Notes: generated by a model from the letters alone, not told the origin. A stretch of DNA of 64,000 nt from Oceaniferula flava (GCF_016811075.1 NZ_JAFBGL010000001.1:558001-622000), one strand, 5' to 3'. Shown: positions 7,113 to 16,451, counted from the first letter of the stretch. Translations and numbers: made by a program.

Positions 7113-8552
7113 TTATTTGCTGGTAAGAGCTTCGGAGAGGATGTCTTTGAGCTGGTTGCGGATTTCCTGAATGCCTTGCAACTGCTTGTCATACTGTGCG
7201 AGCAGCTCGTCGGGGTCGTGGTGCACGACCTCCTCTTGGTGCGGGTTGGAGATATCGAGGTTGTAGTTGCGGGCTTTGATGTCCTCGATGCTGACTTTCC
7301 AAGCGTGCTCGTTTTCCTCGCGCTTGGTCCACCAGGCTTTTTCAGCATCGAATTCCTGGATGCGGATGGGTTTGGTTTTGTTGTAGGACTTGACGCCTTC
7401 CGGGTAGGGGTGCTCGTAATACCAGACTTCCTTCGTAGGTGTGCCTTTTTCAAAGAAGAGCAAGTTGGTCTTGATGCCGGTGTAGGGATTGAAGACGCCG
7501 TTGGGGAGGCGGACGATAGTGTGGAGATTGCACTCGCTGAGGAGTTTTTCCTTGAGGCGGGTTTTGACGCCTTCGCCAAAGAGTGTGCCGTCCGGCAGGA
7601 CGAGAGCGGCGCGGCCTTTGTCCTTGAGCAGGCGCAGGATGAGCAGCAGGAAGAGATCGGCGGTGTCGCGGGTGCGGAAAGCAGAGGGGAAGTTGGACTC
7701 GATGCCATCGTCCTCGGTGCCGCCGAAGGGTGGGTTGGTGATGACGATATCGACCTTTTCGGATTTTCCGTAGGAAGTGAGCGGTCGGGCGAGGGTGTTG
7801 TCGTGGCGGATCTGGGAGGGGACTTCGATGCCGTGGAGCAGCATGTTGGTGACGCAGAGCAGGTGCGGCAGGGGCTTTTTCTCGACACCGTGGATGGCGG
7901 ACTGTAGCTGATCACGCTGGGCATTGGTCTGGACCTGGCTGCGGAGGTGCTCGATGGCACAGGTAAGGAAGCCGCCGGTGCCGCAGGCGGGATCGAGGAT
8001 GGACTCACCGAGCTGGGGATTGATCTGATCGACAATGAACTGGGTGATGGCGCGCGGGGTGTAGAATTCCCCGGAGTTTCCGGCGGCCTGGAGGTCGCGG
8101 AGGAGCTGCTCGTAGAGATCGCCGAAGGCGTGGCGATCGTCCGAGGAGTTGAAGTCGATGTCGTTGAGCTTGTTGATCACCTGGCGCAGGAGGTGGCCCT
8201 TTTTCATGTAGTTGTAGGCGTCTTCGAAGGCGTCTTTGACGCAGTGGCCGCGGGGATCGGCGCTGGAGAGATCGAGCTCCTTGAGGGTGGGGAAGAGCTC
8301 GTTGTTGATGAAGTCGCTGAGTTCATCGCCGGTGATGCCTTCTGGATCGGCGGCCCAGTTGCGCCACTGGAATTTTTCCGGGATGATGGAGACGTAGTCG
8401 TCGTCCATGAGCTCGAGCTCCTGGTCGCGGTCGTCGAAGATCTTGAGGAAGAGCATCCAGACGAGCTGGGAGAGACGCTGGGCATCGCCATCGACGCCGG
8501 CGTCCTTGCGCATGATGTCTTGGATGGATTTTACGGTGGAAGTAAGAGACAT
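7113..8552 (-). CDS. hsdM: Type I restriction-modification DNA methyltransferase subunit (HsdM)
   Basis: The 479-residue protein is an N6-adenine methyltransferase of gamma type. An N-terminal helical domain (about 5-130, D-A-Q-R-L-S-Q-L-V-W-M-L-F-L-K) is followed by G-E-F-Y-T-P-R near 161-167. The SAM-binding D-P-A-C-G-T-G-G is at 187-194 and the catalytic N-P-P-F at 273-276. With HsdS it methylates host DNA; with HsdR it forms the restriction complex. It lies 48 nt after the kinase-like gene. Large alternative frames on both strands here are composition-driven shadows. Confidence 0.95.
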   Translation of the reverse strand: MSLTSTVKSIQDIMRKDAGVDGDAQRLSQLVWMLFLKIFDDRDQELELMDDDYVSIIPEKFQWRNWAADPEGITGDELSDFINNELFPTLKELDLSSADPRGHCVKDAFEDAYNYMKKGHLLRQVINKLNDIDFNSSDDRHAFGDLYEQLLRDLQAAGNSGEFYTPRAITQFIVDQINPQLGESILDPACGTGGFLTCAIEHLRSQVQTNAQRDQLQSAIHGVEKKPLPHLLCVTNMLLHGIEVPSQIRHDNTLARPLTSYGKSEKVDIVITNPPFGGTEDDGIESNFPSAFRTRDTADLFLLLILRLLKDKGRAALVLPDGTLFGEGVKTRLKEKLLSECNLHTIVRLPNGVFNPYTGIKTNLLFFEKGTPTKEVWYYEHPYPEGVKSYNKTKPIRIQEFDAEKAWWTKREENEHAWKVSIEDIKARNYNLDISNPHQEEVVHHDPDELLAQYDKQLQGIQEIRNQLKDILSEALTSK

Positions 8553-8600
8553 GGTGGTGAAATAGTCGTGTATGGTGGCTGTGCCACACGTGGTGATTGA

Positions 8601-9284
8601 TTAGATTAAATTTTTGACGATGGAAAGTAAGGTATCGGTGAGGGGCTGGACGCGGAGATCGATGGGGGCGAGCAGGCCATCTGGCATGACGATGATATTT
8701 CCCCGGTGGGTGTCTGAGACAACGATTTTCCGCTCGGGATCAAAGAAGGCGAGATTGCCAGCGATGCGGAAGGGTTTCCAACCGGAGGAGGTAAAATAAG
8801 TGGAGATTTGTTCCTCGTTGGCAATGCTTCCACGGATTGCCGGCTGCTGAATGAGCAGGCGCATGCCGTCAGGCGTATCCAATGCGCCTAAAAACTCCAC
8901 CGCATCGCCAAACAGCGTGTTGTGAAGGTGCCAGCGTTCAAGGTAGTCGATGGGTGAGGCGGCAGGCTCTTCATCCGCACGGTGCACCACCTTCATGCCG
9001 AAATGATCAGGCCAAGTGGCCTTCAGAAAAGTGCTGGAGTTCTCACGGAACCAGACTTGGTGTTCATTACCCTCGGCAGTGGGAGCGGTGGCTAGCTCTG
9101 CTGGTGCTTGTTCGAGGATGAGATTGTGCTCTTGGGCGTAGGCACGAAAGATGGCGAGTTCCTCGGTGTAATAGGTTGAGCCGCCATGAAGGCGCGCACT
9201 TGCTTGGCAGCTTGCTCTGAGCTGCGCAACAAGTGACGGGAGCGTGACTCCCGAAGCTTTTCGGCTGTTTCCATATGGCGGCAT
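8601..9284 (-). CDS. Kinase-fold-like accessory protein in the type I RM operon; probable frameshift near the 5' end
   Basis: The 227-residue reading lies between hsdR and hsdM (55 and 48 nt gaps), so it is co-transcribed. Near the C-terminus it has V-S-D-T-H-R-G-N-I-I-V followed by L-L-A-P-I-D-L-R-V. This resembles the catalytic-loop and D-F-G-like segments of protein-kinase-fold proteins of the kind found in polyvalent phage proteins; that assignment is inference. The first 35 residues look out of frame. A second ATG at 9274 in another frame encodes a charged helix beginning METAEKLRESRSRHLLRS. A single extra base near 9171-9176 would join it to Y-Y-T-E-E-L-A-I-F-R-A-Y. The gene is thus either frameshifted or contains a sequence error. 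Confidence 0.55.
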   Translation of the reverse strand: MPPYGNSRKASGVTLPSLVAQLRASCQASARLHGGSTYYTEELAIFRAYAQEHNLILEQAPAELATAPTAEGNEHQVWFRENSSTFLKATWPDHFGMKVVHRADEEPAASPIDYLERWHLHNTLFGDAVEFLGALDTPDGMRLLIQQPAIRGSIANEEQISTYFTSSGWKPFRIAGNLAFFDPERKIVVSDTHRGNIIVMPDGLLAPIDLRVQPLTDTLLSIVKNLI

Positions 9285-9339
9285 TATAAATGAGATTGAA
9301 AGAGATGCAAGGTGGTATTAAGGATGAGGAATTGCGATT

Positions 9340-11820
9340 TCAAGCTGCGTAGAGGGCGTTTTCGAGCGATTTGACGGCGTCTAGGTAGGCATTTTTACTA
9401 CCGAAATGCTGGATGATCTCAATGGGACTGCCGAGGTGGGATATAGGCTGGACTTTGAGCAGCCGGATGGGATCGGTATCGATGTCCTTGAGGCCGGTTT
9501 CAGCGTATTTTTCCAACAGGGCATCGAGGACAGCGCGGGCTTGCTCGGAGTGCTGGGTGTAAACATCAGATTGCTGGGCTTTCTTGGCACGCTCACTACG
9601 AGTCAAGGCGGGCTGATCGAAGGCGACGTGGCAGATGAGATCAAAGGCATCGTAATCCTTGCCGACTTTATCGCGGAGGGCACCGAGGATGAGGCCCTGA
9701 TTCGCGAGTTCGTCGATGATGGCTTGTTTTTGCTCCTCGGACGACCAGCGCTGGAGAAAGTCGTCGAGGTTGGTGTAAGTTTTGCCGACCGTTTTTTTAG
9801 TGTAGTCTGTGAGCGAAGCAGTGATCAGCTGGCCTTTGGAATTGAGATACTGAATGCGCTCGGCAAGCACGCTGACACTGATGCCGCTAACACGGTATTT
9901 TTTGACTTCGGTGTCTTCTGGATCGAAGGCTCCGTCGCTGCCAGTGGTGGTGATGAAATCGCCAGGCTCTTCGTCTAAATCGCCGCTGCCTGTGCCTGGT
10001 AGATCGTTTTCGGGTTCGTCTGGCTCGGGTGACTTGTTGTTTTCATCCCCCTCGGGTGGTGTTAGTGGGTCGCCGGGTTTGGGTTCGTAGATCTGGACGG
10101 GATCGCCGTCGAAGTCAGGGTCGGCGAAATTATCGGTGGCCTTGCGGAAATCGATGATGGTGAAGAACGTTTTGCCGTGTTCCTCATTGATGCGGGTGCC
10201 ACGACCGATGATTTGCTTAAACTCGGTCATCGATTTGATGGTGCGATCAAGCACGATGAGCTTGCAGGTCTGGGCATCGACACCGGTGGTCATGAGCTTG
10301 GATGTGGTGGCGACGACGGGATAATCAGACTCGGGGTCGATGAAGTTATCGAGCTGGGCTTTGCCCTCCGGGTTATCGCCGGTGATGCGCATGACCCACT
10401 TATCGTTGGTGGCGTTCAATTCCGGGTTAGCGTTGACCATGGCCTGGCGCATGCGCTCGGCGTGGTCGATATTTTCACAGAAGATAATGGTCTTCGCCAT
10501 GGTGCCGGTCTCGGCGATGAACTTGGACACGGTGTTGGCGACGAGCTGGGTGCGATCGTCGATGATCATGTTTCTATCGAAATCTTTCTGACCATAGATG
10601 CGGTCTTCGATTTCGTTACCATCATCATCGAGTTGACCTGCTTCTGGTCGAAACCCCTGCACGTCTTTGTCGATATCGATGCGAACCACTTTGTAGGGAG
10701 CGAGAAAACCATCGTCGATGCCCTGCTTGAGCGAGTAGGTGTAGATGGGATCGCCGAAGTAATGGGTGTTTGATGCGTCTTTGGTTTCCTTCGGCGTGGC
10801 GGTGAGGCCGACCTGAGTGGCGGCGGAGAAGTAGTCGAGAATTTCCCGCCACTCGGAATCTTCTTTGGCGGAGCCGCGGTGGCACTCATCAATGATGATG
10901 AGGTCGAAGAAGTCCTCGGAGAACTGCTTGTAAACTTTCTTGGATTCGGTGGGGCCGGTGAGGGCCTGATAGAGGCCGAGGTAAATCTCGCGTGAGGTAT
11001 CGACCTTGCGTTTCTTGTCGATGCCGAGCCTGATAGTTTCCTTGGTGCCGTCGTCGCGTTCGATGGTTTTGGACTTGGTGGAGAGCTTGGCCATGGCATC
11101 GCCTAGCGGGCGGAAGTCGTTGACCATGGTTTGATCGATCAGGATGTTGCGGTCGGCGAGGAAGAGGACGCGTTTTTTGGTCTTCGCTTTCCAGAGCCGC
11201 CAGATGATCTGCAGGGCGGTGTAGGTTTTGCCCGTGCCGGTGGCCATGACGAGGAGGATGCGGTTTTGCCCTTTGGCGACAGCTTCGATAGTGCGGTTGA
11301 TGGCGTTGAGCTGATAGTAGCGCGGTTTTTTATCGGAGCCGTCGGAGTGGAAATTCTGGCGGATGAGCGGGAGCTGGTCGGCGGGCCATTGCTCGATTTT
11401 TTTCCAGCGTTCCCAGAGGGCTTTGGGTGAGGGGAACGCGTCGAGGGGGATTTCCGTTTCACTGGTGTATCCGGGGTGCGAGAGATCGCGCATGACAAAG
11501 CCGTCGCCATTGGATGAGAAAACGAAGGGGACGGGCATCATTTTTGCGTAGCCGAGTGCTTGCTGCATACCGGCGCCGATGCTGTGCTTGTTATCTTTCG
11601 CCTCGATGATGGCGATCGGGATGTTGGGTTTGTAGAAGAGAACGTAATCGATCTTTTTGCAGGCAGCGCGTGTGGAGTGGCTACCAAAAACCTGCACGCG
11701 GCCTTGAGTCAGGGGATATTCCTCAAGCATCTGAGTTATAATGTTCCAGCCGGCGGCCTTGATGGCTGGGGTGATGAATTTGGTGCGGATGTTGTATTCG
11801 CCGAGGTTTTTTTTATTCAT
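9340..11820 (-). CDS. hsdR: Type I restriction endonuclease subunit R (HsdR)
   Basis: The 826-residue protein begins with a PD-(D/E)xK nuclease domain: I-D-Y-V at Asp58, A-I-I-E-A-K with Glu73 and Lys75, and a Q-x3-Y motif at Gln87/Tyr91. A superfamily 2 translocase follows, with Walker A M-A-T-G-T-G-K-T (192-199), D-E-C-H (311-314), L-T-A-T-P and a Q-I-I-G-R-G-T-R motif VI. An acidic Pro/Asp/Glu linker near 590-640 precedes an EcoEI-type C-terminal domain. It cuts unmodified DNA after ATP-driven translocation. It is the first gene of the hsdR-X-hsdM-hsdS operon. Confidence 0.95.
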   Translation of the reverse strand: MNKKNLGEYNIRTKFITPAIKAAGWNIITQMLEEYPLTQGRVQVFGSHSTRAACKKIDYVLFYKPNIPIAIIEAKDNKHSIGAGMQQALGYAKMMPVPFVFSSNGDGFVMRDLSHPGYTSETEIPLDAFPSPKALWERWKKIEQWPADQLPLIRQNFHSDGSDKKPRYYQLNAINRTIEAVAKGQNRILLVMATGTGKTYTALQIIWRLWKAKTKKRVLFLADRNILIDQTMVNDFRPLGDAMAKLSTKSKTIERDDGTKETIRLGIDKKRKVDTSREIYLGLYQALTGPTESKKVYKQFSEDFFDLIIIDECHRGSAKEDSEWREILDYFSAATQVGLTATPKETKDASNTHYFGDPIYTYSLKQGIDDGFLAPYKVVRIDIDKDVQGFRPEAGQLDDDGNEIEDRIYGQKDFDRNMIIDDRTQLVANTVSKFIAETGTMAKTIIFCENIDHAERMRQAMVNANPELNATNDKWVMRITGDNPEGKAQLDNFIDPESDYPVVATTSKLMTTGVDAQTCKLIVLDRTIKSMTEFKQIIGRGTRINEEHGKTFFTIIDFRKATDNFADPDFDGDPVQIYEPKPGDPLTPPEGDENNKSPEPDEPENDLPGTGSGDLDEEPGDFITTTGSDGAFDPEDTEVKKYRVSGISVSVLAERIQYLNSKGQLITASLTDYTKKTVGKTYTNLDDFLQRWSSEEQKQAIIDELANQGLILGALRDKVGKDYDAFDLICHVAFDQPALTRSERAKKAQQSDVYTQHSEQARAVLDALLEKYAETGLKDIDTDPIRLLKVQPISHLGSPIEIIQHFGSKNAYLDAVKSLENALYAA

Positions 11821-12461
11821 GCTTTAGCCTGGATAAGGGGGGATTACTAACAGGTTTCAGTTGGATGAAAAAAATTAGCAGGAAGCCTAAGCGATGACAA
11901 GGAGTCAGGAGGTAATTATCGTTAGATGAAAACCAGTCTGCTTAAGTATCCGATCCACTGGCCAAAGATTGGATGATGGGGGCGCGGCGTTGCTTGGATG
12001 TCGTCCACTCCAGGTTCCAAGTAGCGACGGTGAGGGCTGATGCGTTCATGTCTGACGTTAGGATGCTACGGGGTCTCGGGCTAGATCTTTCCTCCTATAA
12101 AAAACTCCCAAAGTCTAACCACTGCGATAATCTCTGGGGATGGTTTTTAGCAGTAGGAGCAGGTCTTTTTCCAATCGGTCGGGGTCGTCTTTCATCAGTA
12201 GCTTGGGAAGAGGGGAGATCTAGTTAGTATGGGGCTAGCCTGAGGGGGGCTGTTTGGCATCACCGTATTGCCAGTGAAAGTGTGAGGACCATATCCTAGC
12301 TGCTGGGGTGTGACATTTAATGGGTGATCTGCATGTGTGATGTTAACTTGATCACAGGATGACAGGCTTTCTCAATGTTGCATGACAGAGCTTGGGTGGA
12401 TTTTCCTTATGTGAGAAAGTGCGCGCGCTATATTTCGCCAAAATCACCTGATTATCCGACG
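11821..12461. other. 641-nt intergenic region between divergent hsdR and the glycan locus
   Basis: It must hold the minus-strand hsdR promoter and the plus-strand promoter of the glycosidase at 12462. A short inverted repeat TGTGAT (12336-12341)/ATCACA (12351-12356) lies about 105 nt before that start and could be an operator. An 84-codon plus-strand frame at 11973-12227 has no recognisable composition or ribosome site and is not called. I found no tRNA 3'-end duplicate, integrase remnant or insertion sequence. Confidence 0.5.
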
Positions 12462-13439
12462 ATGAAAAAATTTCCATACTCCCTGTGTTTACTTGGTGCG
12501 ATTGTGTCCCAGGCGCTCGCTGCCCCCGCCAAGTCCGAGCTCCCGACCGTGAACGTTACCCATTCGGCCCTGGAAGGGATTGGTGTGGAGAAGGGGGTGA
12601 TGCGTCGTGACCCCAGTGATGTGATCAAGGTGGGGGATCTTTATTACGTCTGGTATTCCAAGGGGAAGATTTCGCCCGGCTACGATGCGACGGTGTGGTA
12701 TGCCACTTCGCCGGACGGCAAGCAGTGGACCGAACAAGGGATGGCTCTGGCCAAAGGAAAGGCGGGCACTTGGGAGGACGAGAGTGTGTTTACTCCGAAC
12801 ATCCTCGTGGCCGAAGGGCGCTACTGGTTGTTTTACACCGGCGTTTCGAAAAAATACGGCAAGGGCTTCAACCCCGATTCGAAAATTGGACTCGCTGTTG
12901 CCGATTCGCCCGACGGGCCATGGGAGCGCAGTCCGGCGAACCCGGTGATTACCAATAGCGAGCAGGCGGAGGATTTCGATAGTCATCTGATCGACGATGC
13001 CTGCCTGATCGTGCGCGATGGCAAATACTGGTGTTACTACAAAGGGCGCCAGCTTGGGAAAAGTCCGGGGCAGACACAAATGGGGGTGGCGATCGCGGAG
13101 AAACCTGGCGGTCCATATATCAAACATCCCAAAAACCCCGTCATCCCCGGCAACCATGAGGTGTTGGTCTGGCCCCAAGGCAAGGGGGTGGCCGCGATGA
13201 TCGGCTCGACCGGCCCGAAGGACATTATCAACTCGGTGATGTATGCGGAAGACGGGATTCACTTCACCAAGACCCACCAGGTTCAATCCGGTCCTTGGGC
13301 CGGTGGCGCCTATCGCCCTGAGGCCTTCACCGATAGCGATCAGGGCACGTTGCCTGAGTGGGGCGTGGAAATTGGCCGGGCCAAGAAGCAGCTGCCGTTC
13401 ATCCATCGCTTCGATGTGCAACTCGAACCCGCAGGCTAA
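12462..13439 (+). CDS. Secreted five-bladed propeller glycosidase, GH43/GH117-type
   Basis: The start at ATG 12462 gives MKKFPYSLCLLGAIVSQALA, a clean signal peptide; an earlier in-frame ATG at 12375 would spoil it. The mature 305 residues show repeated propeller motifs: R-R-D-P-S-D-V-I-K-V-G-D-L-Y-Y-V-W-Y, A-T-S-P-D-G-K-Q-W-T, S-V-F-T-P-N-I-L-V and D-D-A-C-L-I-V-R-D-G-K-Y-W. Such D-P-S and F-T-P-N motifs occur in GH43, GH117 (neoagarobiose hydrolase) and relatives. It probably removes a terminal sugar from a galactan or similar polymer in the periplasm or outside. Family choice between GH43 and GH117 needs a profile search. It is the first gene of the sulfatase-rich locus. Confidence 0.7.
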   Translation: MKKFPYSLCLLGAIVSQALAAPAKSELPTVNVTHSALEGIGVEKGVMRRDPSDVIKVGDLYYVWYSKGKISPGYDATVWYATSPDGKQWTEQGMALAKGKAGTWEDESVFTPNILVAEGRYWLFYTGVSKKYGKGFNPDSKIGLAVADSPDGPWERSPANPVITNSEQAEDFDSHLIDDACLIVRDGKYWCYYKGRQLGKSPGQTQMGVAIAEKPGGPYIKHPKNPVIPGNHEVLVWPQGKGVAAMIGSTGPKDIINSVMYAEDGIHFTKTHQVQSGPWAGGAYRPEAFTDSDQGTLPEWGVEIGRAKKQLPFIHRFDVQLEPAG

Positions 13440-13485
13440 ACTTATCCCATCAACCGACTCTTCTTAACGCATTATTCCAGACACT

Positions 13486-14772
13486 ATGAAAATGACCTCT
13501 GCACTCCCGCCCCTTGCCCCTCGTTGGCTCGCCCTCATGGCCGCTCCGGCCTTGATGATGCCAATTGGCTGCCAGCAAAAAGACAGCAGCACCTCATCGA
13601 ACAGCGAAATCGGTGCCTTCGCCGATGATGCCGCATTCATGAAAGAACACACCGATCTCGTGGTGTTGAAAAAAGGTGACGCTGCCGTGGCTGTGGCTCC
13701 GGCATGGCAGGGTAGGGTGATGACCAGCACCTACGACCACGAGCAAGGGCCGAGCTTCGGCTGGATCAATCGTCCCGTGATAGAGAATGGCATCCTTTCC
13801 GAAGAGGAGGCCCAAGGGAAGTTGGAGTCGCACATTTACATCTTCGGCGGTGAAGAGCGGTTCTGGCTGGGGCCTGAAGGTGGCCAGTATGCGCTCTATT
13901 TCAAACCTGGGGCAAAGTTCGAATTCTCCGATTGGAAAACGCCCGCCGTGATCGATACCGAGCCCTTCAAGATGGTGGAACAGAGCGAGGCATCAGCGAG
14001 CTTCGAGCATCAGGCGAAGCTGCAAAATTACAGCGGCACTGAGTTCCATGTCGGCATCAAGCGCACCGTCACCGTGCTGGATAAGGCGGATGCCTCGAAG
14101 CTGCTCGGCGTAGATCTCGCCGACGGGATTCGTATGGTGGGATACGAAACCGATAACCGCATCACCAATCAGGGTGACGAGGCATGGAAACCGGAGACCG
14201 GTTTGCTGTCGATTTGGTTGTTAGGTATGTATAACCCGTCACCCACCACCACTGTGGTCATCCCATTCAAGTCGGGCAGCGATGCCGAGCTGGGGCCGAA
14301 GGTGAACGATTCTTATTTCGGCAAGGTGCCGGAGGATTATCTGCAGGTCAAAGACGAGGTGCTTTACTTCAAGGGCGACGGCACACGCCGCGGGAAGATC
14401 GGCATCAGCCCGCAGCGCTCCAAGGGGATCGCCGGGAGCTACGATGCCGCCGGAAAGGTGCTGAACATCGTGACCTACAACGTGCAGGAAGCTCCTCACG
14501 GATTTGTGAACTCGATGTGGGAAATCCAGAAGGAACCATACGTCGGTGATGTGATCAACTCCTACAACGATGGCTCCCCTGAGCCTGGGGCCGATCCGCT
14601 GGGGCCTTTTTACGAGTTGGAAACCTCGTCGCCAGCGGCAGCTCTTGAGCCTGGGGGCACGATGCAGCATGTGCAGCGGACCTTCCACATCCAAGGCAGT
14701 GAAGATGAGCTGGAGCCGCTCGCCAAGAGCCTCTTGGGTGTCAGCCTGAAGAGTATCGAATCGGCTTTTTAA
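13486..14772 (+). CDS. Outer-membrane lipoprotein, DUF6786-like
   Basis: The 428-residue protein has a hydrophobic N-terminus ending in M-P-I-G-C-Q-Q, a lipobox with Cys29 and Gln at +2, predicting an outer-membrane lipoprotein. The body is beta-rich, with segments such as A-W-Q-G-R-V-M-T-S-T and G-L-L-S-I-W-L-L-G-M-Y reminiscent of the galactose-mutarotase-like fold. It resembles proteins annotated DUF6786 in Verrucomicrobiota and Planctomycetota; I recall the family but cannot verify it here. The gene lies 46 nt after the glycosidase and 128 nt before a sulfatase, so a role in binding or trimming the same glycan is likely. No catalytic residue is recognised. Confidence 0.6.
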   Translation: MKMTSALPPLAPRWLALMAAPALMMPIGCQQKDSSTSSNSEIGAFADDAAFMKEHTDLVVLKKGDAAVAVAPAWQGRVMTSTYDHEQGPSFGWINRPVIENGILSEEEAQGKLESHIYIFGGEERFWLGPEGGQYALYFKPGAKFEFSDWKTPAVIDTEPFKMVEQSEASASFEHQAKLQNYSGTEFHVGIKRTVTVLDKADASKLLGVDLADGIRMVGYETDNRITNQGDEAWKPETGLLSIWLLGMYNPSPTTTVVIPFKSGSDAELGPKVNDSYFGKVPEDYLQVKDEVLYFKGDGTRRGKIGISPQRSKGIAGSYDAAGKVLNIVTYNVQEAPHGFVNSMWEIQKEPYVGDVINSYNDGSPEPGADPLGPFYELETSSPAAALEPGGTMQHVQRTFHIQGSEDELEPLAKSLLGVSLKSIESAF

Positions 14773-14900
14773 GCCCGGCGATTTGGCATCGTTCGCGGCA
14801 ATCCCACGCTACTCCAGAAAAAATCCCCACTTTGAAAGATTCTTCGCTAGGTGCGGGGCGGTGACTCCGTATGCTTGTGGCACATCTACATTCGATCAAT

Positions 14901-16451
14901 ATGATTTTGAAAAAACACGCATTGTCACGACTTCTAATCACCGCGCTGGGTTCCATGGTGGGCCTGGGCGCATTACCCGCGGTCGACGCGGCCCGAAAAC
15001 CTAACGTCATTCTGATTTACGCCGACGACCTGGGGATTGGGATGCTCGGGTGTTACGGGCAGAAAATTGTCACCACTCCCAACATCGACCGGCTCGCCGC
15101 CGAGGGCATGAAGTTTAATAACTACTACGGCGGTGTGTTCTGTGCCCCGTCACGCTGGTCGCTCTCCACCGGGATGCACGACGGTCGTCTGGGCGGATGG
15201 AAGCACAACGCTCCCGGCTTGTTGATCCGACTCGATAAGAAGAACACGCCACCCGAAAAAGCGACCGAGCTGCTCAACCAGTATGTCGAGAAATCGTCTG
15301 CTCCGATCCCTAAAAAAGAGGTGTTCATGGCGCAAATTCCTCAGAAGGCCGGTTATAAGACCGCGCAGTTCGGAAAGCTGGATGTCGGCTTCCTAACAAA
15401 TCACGACCGAGTCAAGCGCTTCGGCTGGGATTTCTACGAAGGTTATTACAGCCACGGTCGTTGCCACGGCTTTTATCCTCCGTATCTTTGGCGCAATGGT
15501 GAGCGCTTTGAGCTCGAGGGGAACACCCGCGCCGACTGCGGCAAAATGAGTGAGAAGGGCAATGAACCTGTCGGAGAAGGCGGCGAGACCTACTCGCAAA
15601 ATGTTTTCATCGAGGGCATCCTCAAATACATCCGCGATCATAAAAACGAGCCGTTTTTCCTCTATCACTCCACCCAGCTTCCCCACGGACCGGTCGCCAT
15701 CCCCGAGCTGCATCCGGACTATGCCGATAACGACAAGCTTTCGCTGGCTGAGAAAAAATACGCCTCGATGGTGAAGATGTTAGACGATCATGTCGGTCTC
15801 ATCATGAAAGAGCTCAAGGCTCAGGGCCTGGACGAAAATACCATCGTAGCCTTCACCTCAGACAATGGTCACGAGATGTATTACGGCCCGAAGCAAAACG
15901 TGCACAAGCAGCTTGCGAACGGCGAGAAGGCGAACCTCACGGATAACAAGTGGCGCACCTCCAATGGCGGCGACGTCTTTGACGGTGCCGGCGGCCGTGC
16001 CGGGATCAAGCGCTCCGGCTACCAAGGTGGCATGCAGTGCCCGATGATCGTGCGCTGGCCTGGCAAAATTGCCCCCGGAAGCGAGACCGATATTCTCAGC
16101 GCCCACTACGACTTCATGGCCACGCTCGCCGACATCACCGGAACCCGCATGCCAAGAGGGAAGGACAGCATCTCGTATTTGCCAACCTTGTTAGGGAAGA
16201 AGCAAACCAAGCAGCACAACTACGTGATTGTGAATAATGGATTCGATCGCATGGGTCGCTCAGCGTTGATCTCCCAAGACGGCTGGAAAGTGGTCGAGCT
16301 CGATCGCAAAAAAGACGCCTTCCAACTCTACAATATCAAGAAAGACAATGAGGAGCGGGACGAACTCTCGGCCCAGCATCCTGAAAAATTATCCAGTCTG
16401 AAAAAACAGCTGGTCAGCGAGCTGAACTCGAAGCGCCCTGACCTAAAGTAA
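14901..16451 (+). CDS. Secreted sulfatase (type I, formylglycine-dependent)
   Basis: The start at 14901 gives MILKKHALSRLLITALGS with a signal peptide to about residue 30. The 516-residue protein has N-V-I-L-I-Y-A-D-D-L-G near 35-45 (metal Asp pair) and C-A-P-S-R at 81-85, the Cys-type formylglycine site. A T-S-D-N-G metal segment lies near 320. It hydrolyses a sulfate ester on a carbohydrate outside the cytosol after maturation of Cys81. An unusual insertion-rich middle (about 95-140, Lys/Glu-rich) may set substrate specificity. Upstream in-frame ATG 14871 is less likely as it would extend the signal. Confidence 0.93.
   Translation: MILKKHALSRLLITALGSMVGLGALPAVDAARKPNVILIYADDLGIGMLGCYGQKIVTTPNIDRLAAEGMKFNNYYGGVFCAPSRWSLSTGMHDGRLGGWKHNAPGLLIRLDKKNTPPEKATELLNQYVEKSSAPIPKKEVFMAQIPQKAGYKTAQFGKLDVGFLTNHDRVKRFGWDFYEGYYSHGRCHGFYPPYLWRNGERFELEGNTRADCGKMSEKGNEPVGEGGETYSQNVFIEGILKYIRDHKNEPFFLYHSTQLPHGPVAIPELHPDYADNDKLSLAEKKYASMVKMLDDHVGLIMKELKAQGLDENTIVAFTSDNGHEMYYGPKQNVHKQLANGEKANLTDNKWRTSNGGDVFDGAGGRAGIKRSGYQGGMQCPMIVRWPGKIAPGSETDILSAHYDFMATLADITGTRMPRGKDSISYLPTLLGKKQTKQHNYVIVNNGFDRMGRSALISQDGWKVVELDRKKDAFQLYNIKKDNEERDELSAQHPEKLSSLKKQLVSELNSKRPDLK

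Noticed and set aside
6831-8035. Long open frames on both strands across the hsdM region (plus 6831-7907, minus 6917-8035)
   Set aside because: The compositions are Ser/Thr/Pro-rich on the minus strand and Gly/Val/Asp-rich on the plus strand, which are shadows of the high-GC hsdM gene with its methyltransferase motifs in another frame.
11973-12227. 84-codon frame in the hsdR/glycosidase intergenic region
   Set aside because: No ribosome-binding site, no protein-like pattern and no neighbour link; likely chance in intergenic DNA.
12336-12356. TGTGAT...ATCACA as a CRP-like site
   Set aside because: The distance between TGTGA and TCACA is 11 nt rather than the 6 nt of CRP sites. It is kept only as a generic inverted repeat.
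1605-12461. Complete tRNA-linked integrative element with attachment sites
   Set aside because: No integrase, no second copy of the tRNA 3' end and no excisionase were found in the intergenic stretch at the far end.
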